A DNA stretch of 64,000 nucleotides from the NCBI RefSeq assembly GCF_001486585.1, contig NZ_LN909043.1, forward strand, positions 63,361 through 127,360. The letters run 5' to 3'. Made by a program: the position numbers and the translations under genes. Of this stretch, positions 16,559 to 24,707 are shown piece by piece (within the stretch, counting starts at the first letter, position 1; each line of letters opens with the position of its first letter). This DNA is from Paenibacillus senegalimassiliensis. GTDB lineage: Bacteria; Bacillota; Bacilli; Paenibacillales; Paenibacillaceae. Under the pieces are notes generated by a model, which was not told the origin of the DNA, made no database searches, and saw nothing but the letters and a program-made list of their open reading frames with translations.

Positions 16559-17491
16559 TTGGCAGCTTCATCATCTTCGTCATCGAACATACAGTTGCCC
16601 GGAGCGGACGAGCTAGAGCCTATTGCCGTGCGGCAGCGTGGGTTCAAGCATGTTCTTAGGCTTCTCTTAAAAAGTAAAACCGGTACCGTTGGCGCCGCAT
16701 TAGTGCTAATTGTTGTGCTGATTGCCGTCTTTGCCCCTCTCCTGGCTACGCATAACCCGGGTCAGGTAGATCCGATCAATCGGCTTAAGCCTCCTTCGTG
16801 GCTAAGCGAGGGAGCGGGCGGGCACCTGCTGGGAACAGATAATTTGGGCCGCGACATTTGGAGCCGGATTGTCTACGGGTCACGGGTGTCTCTGATCGTC
16901 GGCATCGGTGCCGTACTCGTATCTGGCGCCATTGGCGCGGTGCTGGGCCTGCTTGCGGCGTATTATGGCCGGTGGGTGGACGCCTTGATAATGCGGGTAG
17001 CTGATGCCTTTATTGCCATTCCGACCATTTTGCTGATGCTGGTAGTGTTGGCTGTGGTGGGCCCAGGGCTGGGCACGCTGATCTTCGTCATCGGATTTAC
17101 GAATTGGGTGTCTTATGCCAGAGTGGTGCGCGGCGAGGTGCTGAGCATCAAGGAGCGGGATTTCGTCAAGGCAGCCAAGGCCGTGGGCTCCCGGAACAGC
17201 CGGGTGATCTTCCGGCATATTCTGCCCAACGTGTTATCCTCCTTCATCGTCATATCGGGGATGAACGTAGCCACAACGATTATTCTGGAGGCTTCGCTGA
17301 GCTTCCTGGGCCTGGGCATTACACCGCCGGATGTATCCTGGGGCGGGATGCTGAGCGATGGACGCCAGTATGTGGCGACGAGTTGGTGGGTAGCCACCTT
17401 CCCCGGCATTGCCATTACGGTCACCGTGCTGGGCGTAATCTTCCTGGGAGATTGGCTGCGTGATGTGCTGGACCCACGGATGAAGGCTTAA
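16559..17491 (+). CDS. Peptide ABC transporter permease, DppC/OppC-like
   Basis: Second permease, 310 residues. Features: a polar Ser-rich N-terminus, a first helix, HLLGTDNLGRDIWSRIVYGSR, the EAA loop (DFVKAAKAVGSRNSRVIFRHILPNV), then LEASLSFLGLGITPP and the ending GDWLRDVLDPRMKA. TTG at 16559 has GGGGGAGG six bases upstream. It pairs with the DppB-like protein to form the channel. Length and layout are normal for OppC/DppC, in contrast with the elongated homologue at 24708. Confidence 0.9.
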   Translation: MAASSSSSSNIQLPGADELEPIAVRQRGFKHVLRLLLKSKTGTVGAALVLIVVLIAVFAPLLATHNPGQVDPINRLKPPSWLSEGAGGHLLGTDNLGRDIWSRIVYGSRVSLIVGIGAVLVSGAIGAVLGLLAAYYGRWVDALIMRVADAFIAIPTILLMLVVLAVVGPGLGTLIFVIGFTNWVSYARVVRGEVLSIKERDFVKAAKAVGSRNSRVIFRHILPNVLSSFIVISGMNVATTIILEASLSFLGLGITPPDVSWGGMLSDGRQYVATSWWVATFPGIAITVTVLGVIFLGDWLRDVLDPRMKA

Positions 17492-17527
17492 CGATTGAAG
17501 TGTGGAGCAGAAGGAGGCGATGCGAAC

Positions 17528-18499
17528 ATGAGTTTACTTGAAGTGAAATCGCTAAGAACAGTATTTCATACGGATAATGGGACGATCCCGTCGGTGAACG
17601 GCGTCAGCTTCTCCGTGCAGGCGGGCGAGACGCTGGCAATCGTTGGCGAATCCGGCTGTGGCAAGAGCGTCACCTCTCTGTCTATCATGCGCCTGGTGTC
17701 TGCACCCGGAAAGATTGAGGGCGGCTCCATTCTGTTTGAGGACAAGGATCTCTTGAAGCTGTCTCCCCAGAAGATGCGAAATGTGCGGGGGAACGAGATT
17801 TCAATGATTTTCCAGGAGCCGATGACGTCACTGAATCCTGTGTTTACGATCGGTTTTCAAATTGCTGAAGTGCTGCGTAGGCATCGTGGCTTGAGCAAGC
17901 CCGCGGCCAAGGCTCAAAGCATTGAAATGCTGGAGCGCGTAGGAATTCCGGCAGCAGCCAAGATAGCTGCTCAATTTCCTCACCAACTGTCCGGCGGGAT
18001 GCGCCAGCGGGTAATGATCGCCATTGCCTTGGCCTGCCATCCGAAGCTGCTGATTGCCGATGAACCTACAACCGCTCTGGATGTGACAATTCAGGCCCAA
18101 ATCCTCGAGCTGATTGATTCGCTCGCCAAGGAGGAGAATACCGGCGTTATCCTCATCACGCATGATCTGGGTGTGGTGGCAGAAATGGCCGACCGGGTTA
18201 TCGTGATGTACGCTGGTGAGATCGTGGAGGAAGCGACGGTGTATGAACTGTTTGAGCGCCCCGGTCATCCCTATACCATGGGCTTGATGGGCTCCTTGCC
18301 TACCATGACGGAGCAGAAGGAACGGCTGGACTCCATTCCGGGTTCTGTGCCTAATTTGCTGCAAATGCCGTCCGGTTGTCCCTTCCATCCTCGTTGTCCC
18401 TACGCGCAAGATATTTGTCGTGAAATCAAGCCTGCATTGGAAGAGAAGCGGGATGGCCACCGGGTTAGCTGCCATCGTGCCGAGGAGGTTGCTCTATGA
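17528..18499 (+). CDS. Peptide ABC transporter ATPase, DppD/OppD-like
   Basis: About 323 residues. Walker [13 protein letters not shown]-loop [13 protein letters not shown], signature [15 protein letters not shown], Walker [13 protein letters not shown] and H-loop LITHDLGVV are all intact. The C-terminal oligopeptide-family tail with a Cys-rich segment ([15 protein letters not shown]) probably carries an iron-sulfur cluster as in relatives. ATG 17528 follows AAGGAGG by ten bases. The stop overlaps the next start (ATGA). Confidence 0.92.
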   Translation: MSLLEVKSLRTVFHTDNGTIPSVNGVSFSVQAGETLAIVGESGCGKSVTSLSIMRLVSAPGKIEGGSILFEDKDLLKLSPQKMRNVRGNEISMIFQEPMTSLNPVFTIGFQIAEVLRRHRGLSKPAAKAQSIEMLERVGIPAAAKIAAQFPHQLSGGMRQRVMIAIALACHPKLLIADEPTTALDVTIQAQILELIDSLAKEENTGVILITHDLGVVAEMADRVIVMYAGEIVEEATVYELFERPGHPYTMGLMGSLPTMTEQKERLDSIPGSVPNLLQMPSGCPFHPRCPYAQDICREIKPALEEKRDGHRVSCHRAEEVAL

Positions 18500-19503
18500 A
18501 TGAAGAACAAATTGAGACAGCCCCTCTGTTGGAGGTGCGTAATCTTAAGAAGCATTACCCGATATCCAAAGGATGGTTTAACCGCAGCGATGGAGCCGTT
18601 CGAGCGGTAGATGGCTTAACCTTTAACGTATTTCCCGGGGAGACGCTGGGGCTTGTGGGTGAATCCGGCTGCGGGAAGTCCACGACCGGACAGTTGATCA
18701 CGCGATTGCTTGAACCAACAGAGGGCGAAGTTGTCTTTGACGGTAAGCCATTGACTGACATGGGTGGAGAAGCGGTCAGAGAGGTCAGACGGGATTTGCA
18801 GTTTATTTTCCAGGACCCATATTCTTCCCTTAATCCACGAATGAAGGTTTTTGACATTGTAGCGGAGCCGTTAATCGTACATGGCCTGGCCTCGGGCAAG
18901 GAACTGCGTAACGAGGTGTTGCGGCTTTTGGAAACGGTAGGATTGGGCGAGCATCATATTGACCGGCATCCCCATGAGTTCAGCGGCGGGCAAAGGCAGC
19001 GCATCGGGATTGCCCGGGCACTTGCCCTAAGACCGAAGCTGATTGTGTGCGACGAGCCGGTATCGGCGCTGGATGTTTCGATTCAGGCGCAAATTCTCAA
19101 TCTGCTGAAGGATTTACAGGAGCAATTTCATTTAACTTATATATTTATCGCCCATGGCTTGCCGACGGTCAAGCATATCAGTGACCGGATTGCTGTCATG
19201 TATTTGGGCAAAATTGTGGAGATGGCGAAGCGGGATGAACTGTTTGCCAGACCCCTGCACCCTTATACCGAGGCATTGCTGGCAGCCGTTCCGGTTCCTG
19301 ACCCCCGGCTGCGCAAGAAGCGGAAGCCGCTGTCCGGGGAGATGCCAAGCCCGGCGAATCCGCCGCAGGGCTGTGCGTTTCACACGCGTTGTCCTTATGC
19401 CCAAGAGACGTGCCGCGTGCATACGCCAGAGCTTGTCGATCACGGGGACGGGCATTTGGCAGCATGTCATTTTCCCCTAAATGAAGGAGGCTTGGAAGCA
19501 TGA
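18496..19503 (+). CDS. Peptide ABC transporter ATPase, DppF/OppF-like
   Basis: Partner ATPase, 335 residues, with [42 protein letters not shown] and [12 protein letters not shown], plus the Cys-rich tail [15 protein letters not shown]. The H-loop reads [16 protein letters not shown] instead of the usual HDLSVV form seen in the other family members in this window; the catalytic His is kept but the following Asp is Gly and the Ser is Pro. The start overlaps the upstream ATPase (ATGA) and its stop overlaps the start of the creatininase-family gene, so the operon is tightly packed. Confidence 0.92.
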   Translation: MNEEQIETAPLLEVRNLKKHYPISKGWFNRSDGAVRAVDGLTFNVFPGETLGLVGESGCGKSTTGQLITRLLEPTEGEVVFDGKPLTDMGGEAVREVRRDLQFIFQDPYSSLNPRMKVFDIVAEPLIVHGLASGKELRNEVLRLLETVGLGEHHIDRHPHEFSGGQRQRIGIARALALRPKLIVCDEPVSALDVSIQAQILNLLKDLQEQFHLTYIFIAHGLPTVKHISDRIAVMYLGKIVEMAKRDELFARPLHPYTEALLAAVPVPDPRLRKKRKPLSGEMPSPANPPQGCAFHTRCPYAQETCRVHTPELVDHGDGHLAACHFPLNEGGLEA

Positions 19504-20246
19504 AGAACAGTTCCTTGATGAAGGAAATGAGCTGGACGGAATTCCGTGAACGCAAGGCCAAGACGGACCTGGTCATATTGCCGGTAGGTGCGTTTGAGGT
19601 TTATGGTCCCCACTTGCCGCTAGGTTCGGATACGCTGGTAGCTGCGGGACTGGCCGAGCGAGTTGCCGAGCGGGTAGATGCCTTGATCGGACCTACGCTT
19701 GAGGTGGGAGATTCCTCGATGCTGGATGAGTTTCCGGGTACAGTCACCATTCGTCCCGAGCATTTCAAAGCCTACTTGAACGATGTAGTGGACAGTTTGT
19801 TGAAATGGGGCTTCAAAGACTTTCTATTTATTAACGGACATGCGGGCAATGTGCCGATGATTAGCCAAATTGCCTATTCCCTACGGGAGCGCACAGGTAT
19901 TCGCAAAGCGCAGATTGATGTGTGGCGGTTTATGCAGCGTGTGGATCAAGATGTGCTGAAATCCGGACCACTGGCCCATTCCCATGCCGGGGAAGCAGGT
20001 ACATCGGTCATGCTCGCATTGCATCCTGAGCTTGTGAATATGGAGAAGACTATGTCTGTAGAGCGAAAGAAGCAGGATGCCTTCCCGGAAATTATGAAGT
20101 ACGGCAAGCTGTCCGACAACAGCGAATGGGGCACGGTCGGTCATTCTAATCAGGCCTCGGCCGAGAAGGGACAAATCCTGGTCGACCGTGCGGTGGAACG
20201 AATGGTGCAGTTTCTAGGTGAGGTCTGGGGTATTCCCGGGAAATAA
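19500..20246 (+). CDS. Creatininase-family amidohydrolase
   Basis: A 248-residue protein of the creatininase/creatinine amidohydrolase fold. Recognisable elements are PVGAFEVYGPHLPLGSD, FINGHAGN and SHAGEAGTSVMLAL. Family members cleave cyclic or linear amides using two metals. In creatininase the first motif reads E-x-H-G with Glu and His as ligands; here it is E-V-Y-G, so the expected His is Tyr, while the later Glu, Asp and His candidates remain. It is translationally coupled to the transporter ATPase. Its position between an importer and an S9 peptidase suggests it hydrolyses an imported amide such as a cyclic or modified peptide; the substrate is unknown. Confidence 0.8.
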   Translation: MKNSSLMKEMSWTEFRERKAKTDLVILPVGAFEVYGPHLPLGSDTLVAAGLAERVAERVDALIGPTLEVGDSSMLDEFPGTVTIRPEHFKAYLNDVVDSLLKWGFKDFLFINGHAGNVPMISQIAYSLRERTGIRKAQIDVWRFMQRVDQDVLKSGPLAHSHAGEAGTSVMLALHPELVNMEKTMSVERKKQDAFPEIMKYGKLSDNSEWGTVGHSNQASAEKGQILVDRAVERMVQFLGEVWGIPGK

Positions 20247-20280
20247 CGGGTGGCCAGCGAACTGATGAGGAGGGATTGGA

Positions 20281-22746
20281 TTGAAGCCTGAAAGACTTGT
20301 GATGCCTGACGATCTCTATGAATACCGCTGGATCAGCGATCCGGTTATCCATACAAATGGAACGATTGCTTATGTATTGAAAACGATAGATGCCATCAAG
20401 AACGAATATGTGACGCAAATTAGGGCTGTAGCTCCGGATGGTGGCGATGATCGTCCGCTGACGGATGGGGGCAAGGATATGGCCCCGGCCTGGTCGCCCG
20501 ATGGCTCGCAGCTTGCTTTCTTGCGGATGCACGAAGGCAGTCGACAGGTGTGGGTTCTCCCCATGAATGACGGAGAGTGCCGTCCGCTTACGGCCGTGAG
20601 GCGTGGCGTAAGCGCCTTTGCCTGGTCGCCCGACGGGAGTCGGCTAGCTTATTTGTCCGCATTAAGCCTTGATGCAGGGCGGGAAGCTCTGACGCTGGAG
20701 GAAGACCGCAAGCGGGAGTCTCAGGCTGGCAAGCTCTATACCCGCACCGTGCCAAAGGCTGAGGGGAGCGGCTTGTGGAATGGACTTCATACCCACTTGT
20801 TCGTGCAGGACCTGAATAGCGGCGAAGTTGTCCAGCTTACCTCAGGAGCCTTCGACGTTGCCCAGCCTCGCTGGTCGCCGGATGGCCGCTCTGTGGCTTA
20901 TCTGGCCAAGCAAGTGGAGGATGAGCAAGCCGATCCTGACTTGATCGCCTTTAACGATATCTTTGTTACCACTGTTGAGGATGGACAAAGTCGAAGAGTG
21001 ACGGACTTCACCCTGGCAATCAGCCAGTTCGGCTATTCACCGGACGGAAGTGAGTTCGCGATGATAGCCAATGACCGTGCCTATGGGAGCGGGACGCAAA
21101 ATCGGCTCTACACCGTGCCTTCCTCTGGGGGGAAGCCGGAGCCATTTATAGATGAATTTGATGTGCAAATCGGCAACTTCGTACTCAGCGACATGAAGGC
21201 GGCGGGTCCTTCCCCTGCTCCGCTGTACGGGCCAAATGGCGAGTTGTATGCGATTGGTACATTACATGGCAGTGCAACGGTCTATGCCTTCCGACCTGAT
21301 GGGAGTTATGAGCCACTCGCCACCGGGGAGCGAGATACATATCAGTTCGCTCTTGCACCGGATGGCGCCTTCATGGTGACAGCAACCGCCTTGGTGAATG
21401 CGCCCGGGGAATTATTCCGATTGAATCTGGAGTCGGGAGATGAGCTACGCCTGACGGATAAGAACGATGAACTGATGGGGCAACTTGCTATAAGCACGCC
21501 AGAGTCCTTCTGGTTCGAAACGGCTGCGGACATTCAAGTCCAGGCCTGGATGATGCGCCCGGCAGGGCTGACAGCGGGGGAGAAGGCTCCGCTCATTCTG
21601 GAGATTCATGGTGGACCCCATGCCATGTACTCCGGCACGTATAGTCATGAATTGCAGTGCTTGGCGGCTCAAGGTTATGCTATTTTGTTCCTGAACCCGC
21701 GTGGCAGCTTCGGTTATGGGCAAGAATTCGCTCGGGCCGTGCGCCGGGACTTCACCGGTTGCGACTATGATGACTTGATGGCAGGACTTGACGAAGCATT
21801 GAGCCGGTTTGACTTTGTTGATGACACGCGCCTTGGCGTCACAGGCGGTAGCTACGGCGGGCTGATGACCAACTGGATTATTGCTCATTCAGATCGATTC
21901 CAGGCTGCGGTAACCCAGCGTAGCATCTCGAACTGGATGTCTTTCTATGGCATGAGTGATATCGGCATTTCTTATACAGAAGGCATCGTTGGCGGCAATC
22001 CTTGGGAGAACCCCGATCTGCTCTGGCGCTTATCTCCACTTGCTCATGTCCAGCAAATCCATACTCCGCTGCTTATCATTCATGGAGAACAGGATATGCG
22101 TTGTCCGGTGGAGCAAGCGGACCAACTTTATGTGGCTTTGAAGCGGTTGGGCCGGGAGACAGCACTGGTTCGTTATCCAGCCTCCAACCATATGCTGCTA
22201 AAGACCGGGAAACCTAGCTATCGGACGGATGTGCTGCACCGGGTGAATGACTGGTTTGTGCGTTATTTGCCGAAGGAGGTGGCGCAAGTGGGCCGGGTAT
22301 TGCTGTCCATTCCCGTGGGGATGCTGATCGAGAACTGCCGAAGTGGTGGAGTTAGTGATGAGGAAGTGATTGCCTGCCTGAAATCCGGTGATTTCAGTCC
22401 GATTCTGGACCGGGTTCATGATCCGAAGATGGACTTTGCCGAGCGGCTGAACACGGCCAAGGAGCTTGACGAGGATTGGGAACGGGCTATTCGCGAGGGT
22501 TACAGCTTCAAGTTCTTGCACATCGGTGGCCTGAAGCGGCTGCTGGGCTTTCGGTTCGGCAAAGCCGAGGGTACCGACTATGTGCAGTTGCAAGATGCAT
22601 TAGCCTTGGATGGGCTGGATTTGTCCAAGCCAGAGGCCGATGAATTGGAACAAATCATTCATCGCCAATGGAAGCTTGTCCGCACACAGGTAGATCCTTC
22701 GTCCGGCCACGGGACTATCCGTATCGAGCTGCGACATCAACAGTAA
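20281..22746 (+). CDS. S9 family (acylaminoacyl-peptidase-like) serine peptidase with C-terminal extension
   Basis: 821 residues. Residues about 1-400 form a beta-propeller with repeated WSPDG motifs (AWSPDGSQLAF, RWSPDGRSVAY); about 420-670 is the alpha/beta-hydrolase domain with nucleophile Ser in GGSYGGLM, Asp in HGEQDMRCP and His in ASNHMLL. It should remove peptides or blocked amino acids from short imported peptides in the cytosol. Beyond the catalytic domain there is an extra segment of roughly 150 residues (from about LPKEVAQVGR to the end) that is not usual in this family and that I do not recognise. TTG at 20281 is preceded by AGGAGGG. It is the last gene of the operon, and a terminator follows. 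Confidence 0.88.
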   Translation: MKPERLVMPDDLYEYRWISDPVIHTNGTIAYVLKTIDAIKNEYVTQIRAVAPDGGDDRPLTDGGKDMAPAWSPDGSQLAFLRMHEGSRQVWVLPMNDGECRPLTAVRRGVSAFAWSPDGSRLAYLSALSLDAGREALTLEEDRKRESQAGKLYTRTVPKAEGSGLWNGLHTHLFVQDLNSGEVVQLTSGAFDVAQPRWSPDGRSVAYLAKQVEDEQADPDLIAFNDIFVTTVEDGQSRRVTDFTLAISQFGYSPDGSEFAMIANDRAYGSGTQNRLYTVPSSGGKPEPFIDEFDVQIGNFVLSDMKAAGPSPAPLYGPNGELYAIGTLHGSATVYAFRPDGSYEPLATGERDTYQFALAPDGAFMVTATALVNAPGELFRLNLESGDELRLTDKNDELMGQLAISTPESFWFETAADIQVQAWMMRPAGLTAGEKAPLILEIHGGPHAMYSGTYSHELQCLAAQGYAILFLNPRGSFGYGQEFARAVRRDFTGCDYDDLMAGLDEALSRFDFVDDTRLGVTGGSYGGLMTNWIIAHSDRFQAAVTQRSISNWMSFYGMSDIGISYTEGIVGGNPWENPDLLWRLSPLAHVQQIHTPLLIIHGEQDMRCPVEQADQLYVALKRLGRETALVRYPASNHMLLKTGKPSYRTDVLHRVNDWFVRYLPKEVAQVGRVLLSIPVGMLIENCRSGGVSDEEVIACLKSGDFSPILDRVHDPKMDFAERLNTAKELDEDWERAIREGYSFKFLHIGGLKRLLGFRFGKAEGTDYVQLQDALALDGLDLSKPEADELEQIIHRQWKLVRTQVDPSSGHGTIRIELRHQQ

Positions 22747-22759
22747 GGCAGTCAACAGA

Positions 22760-22819
22760 AAGAACCTTCAAGCCCGCAATACAGGGACGTATCCCTGCAA
22801 GCGGACGTGAAGGTTCTTT
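22760..22819. terminator. Convergent terminator
   Basis: AAGAACCTTCA (22760-22770) pairs with TGAAGGTTCTT (22809-22819), with an inner CAGGGA/TCCCTG stem. It lies between the plus-strand S9 gene and the minus-strand binding protein and can serve both. Confidence 0.75.
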
Positions 22820-22842
22820 ATATTATCTGGTTAACATTCTGT

Positions 22843-24669
22843 TTATTTACTGTTATGGTATTCGTTCAAATATTCCTTGACCTTATTGGCATCCGCCACT
22901 AATTCATTACCGGTGTCAACCAGCGGGCTTACGGTGGAGACGGCCTTGATCTTGTTATTATTGTAGAAGGCCAGAATGTCATCCTGATTGATAGAATACA
23001 GGACGGCCTTTCGGAGTGCCTCACTGCTTGCTACTTCGCGGTTCTTGGTATTGAACAGCAGGTAGGTTACCCCATTGCTCTCGATGCTTTGCAGCTTGAG
23101 CTTGCTGTCATTCTTCACAATATCATATTTGGTCTCAGGTACACCGTAGTACAGGTGAATCTCACTATTGCGTAAGGCGGACAGGGCACTATCTGCATCG
23201 GCGATAAAGCGAACGTTTACCGTCGAAATTTTAGGCTCATGCTCCGATCCCTTACGATAGCCGGGGTTTTTGTAGAAGATTCCCTCATAGTCGTTCTTGT
23301 GCGACAGAATGTAAGGACCGCTGGCATACAAAGTATTATTGTATTGCGCACCCTCAGTGACGGTATTTTGATCGCCGTAAGGGATATCCTTGTTAACGTC
23401 GAAGTTAGCTACGTCATAAGTATTAATGCTTTCTACCTGCTTCTTGGATACGATCCCGGCCGATTGGTGAGCCAAATAATTCAGGACTTGCGGGAATGGC
23501 TCGGTCGTGGTCAACTTGATCACCTGATATTTGCCCGCCTGGCTATCCGCTTGGGCTTTGTCGGCCACAAGTTCCTTGATGCCGGTATCCAGTCCTGTCT
23601 CCAGGGCTGCCTTCACACTGCCCCCTCCGGAAGCTGACTGAATAGAGTCAAGAGAGGCTACATCCGTGACAATCTCTACCGTCTTGATATGCTCATGCAA
23701 GCTGTAGGTCCGGTGGTCGGGAACCGAATCCTTGTCTTTGGCCCGGTTCAGCGAGAATACAACATCGTCGGCTCCTACGCGTTCGCCAGTATCAACGGCT
23801 TTCTTATTATCAATCTTGGCAAAGCTGATATCGTCCCGCAGCAGGAAATAATACTCTGAATTCCCTTCGGCAATGGTATGGTTGAAGCTCAGAGAGCCAT
23901 CGGACGTAATTTGATCGTCATCCGTCAGATTAATGAGACGAACATACATATTAGTATTTAACTGATTGATTGAACCGTCGTTACCCTTGATCGGGTCCAG
24001 GGAGGTCAGAACGGAAGCGGTCTGAGTCAGAATCAGCGGGTCGCTGTCCCGCTTGGACGTATCCTTGAAGTCAATGCTCTCCCAAGCCAAGGCACGTGAT
24101 TTGGACAGTCTCACTGTATCGGCATTGAGAATATCCTGGTTCACTGCCTGGCTCTTCAAGGAAATATACAGCGGTGCGATATAGGCCTTGTCGAACACGA
24201 GCCGTTGCTCCAGTTGCTTATACGTCTCCTTGTATTGCTCAGGCGTTTCTGTCGCAGCTTGATTAATCAGCTTATCAATTTCAGGATCGTTCTGAATGCT
24301 ATAGTCCCCTCCTGATATGAACAGGGAGCGGACCGCATAATCGGGGTTGCCTGTAACCGTCGTCCATCCGGAATGGGCAATATCATAATTCCCGGCGTCT
24401 TGTTGAGCCTTGAAGCTGCCGTAGTCAGGCTGGATGTTCAGCTTGACCGTGAAGCCGTTCTTAACCAGTTGGTCGCGAACGATATTTAAGTCGGATTCAT
24501 TGGAGGCAATGCCAAGTAACTCGATATTGACAGGACCAGCCTCCGTGACCGTTTCAGTAGAGGGTTCATTTGCAGCAGGTTCGGTCGCCTCGGATTTTGT
24601 CTTCACAGTGCAGGCGCTTGCCACCAGAGTAAACGTTAGTAATAGGGCAAGCAAAGAAATTTTCTTCAT
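22843..24669 (-). CDS. SBP family 5 lipoprotein with apparently circularly permuted domain order
   Basis: 608 residues with a signal peptide and lipobox ASAC (Cys 20), then an acidic linker. The order of the family-5 motifs is rotated. Residues about 47-175 look like the C-terminal third of an ordinary oligopeptide-binding protein: IVRDQLVKNGFTVKLNIQ, GNYDIAHSGW, DPEIDKLINQAA, AYIAPLYI. Residues about 211-608 look like its first two-thirds: the N-terminal LTSLDPIKG, YYFLLRDDISF, GADDVVFSLNRA, then ASGPYILS and ALRKAVLYSINQDDI, ending at VKEYLNEYH, exactly where the normal C-terminal lobe would begin. The neighbouring homologue at 13992 has the standard order. The frame is intact with AGGAGG before the ATG. 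It is the last gene of an operon with two elongated permeases. Ligand unknown; peptide binding is inferred. Confidence 0.85.
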   Translation of the reverse strand: MKKISLLALLLTFTLVASACTVKTKSEATEPAANEPSTETVTEAGPVNIELLGIASNESDLNIVRDQLVKNGFTVKLNIQPDYGSFKAQQDAGNYDIAHSGWTTVTGNPDYAVRSLFISGGDYSIQNDPEIDKLINQAATETPEQYKETYKQLEQRLVFDKAYIAPLYISLKSQAVNQDILNADTVRLSKSRALAWESIDFKDTSKRDSDPLILTQTASVLTSLDPIKGNDGSINQLNTNMYVRLINLTDDDQITSDGSLSFNHTIAEGNSEYYFLLRDDISFAKIDNKKAVDTGERVGADDVVFSLNRAKDKDSVPDHRTYSLHEHIKTVEIVTDVASLDSIQSASGGGSVKAALETGLDTGIKELVADKAQADSQAGKYQVIKLTTTEPFPQVLNYLAHQSAGIVSKKQVESINTYDVANFDVNKDIPYGDQNTVTEGAQYNNTLYASGPYILSHKNDYEGIFYKNPGYRKGSEHEPKISTVNVRFIADADSALSALRNSEIHLYYGVPETKYDIVKNDSKLKLQSIESNGVTYLLFNTKNREVASSEALRKAVLYSINQDDILAFYNNNKIKAVSTVSPLVDTGNELVADANKVKEYLNEYHNSK

Positions 24670-24707
24670 CGTTGGTTCCTCCTAAGTAAAATTATTTGAT
24701 ATATAAT

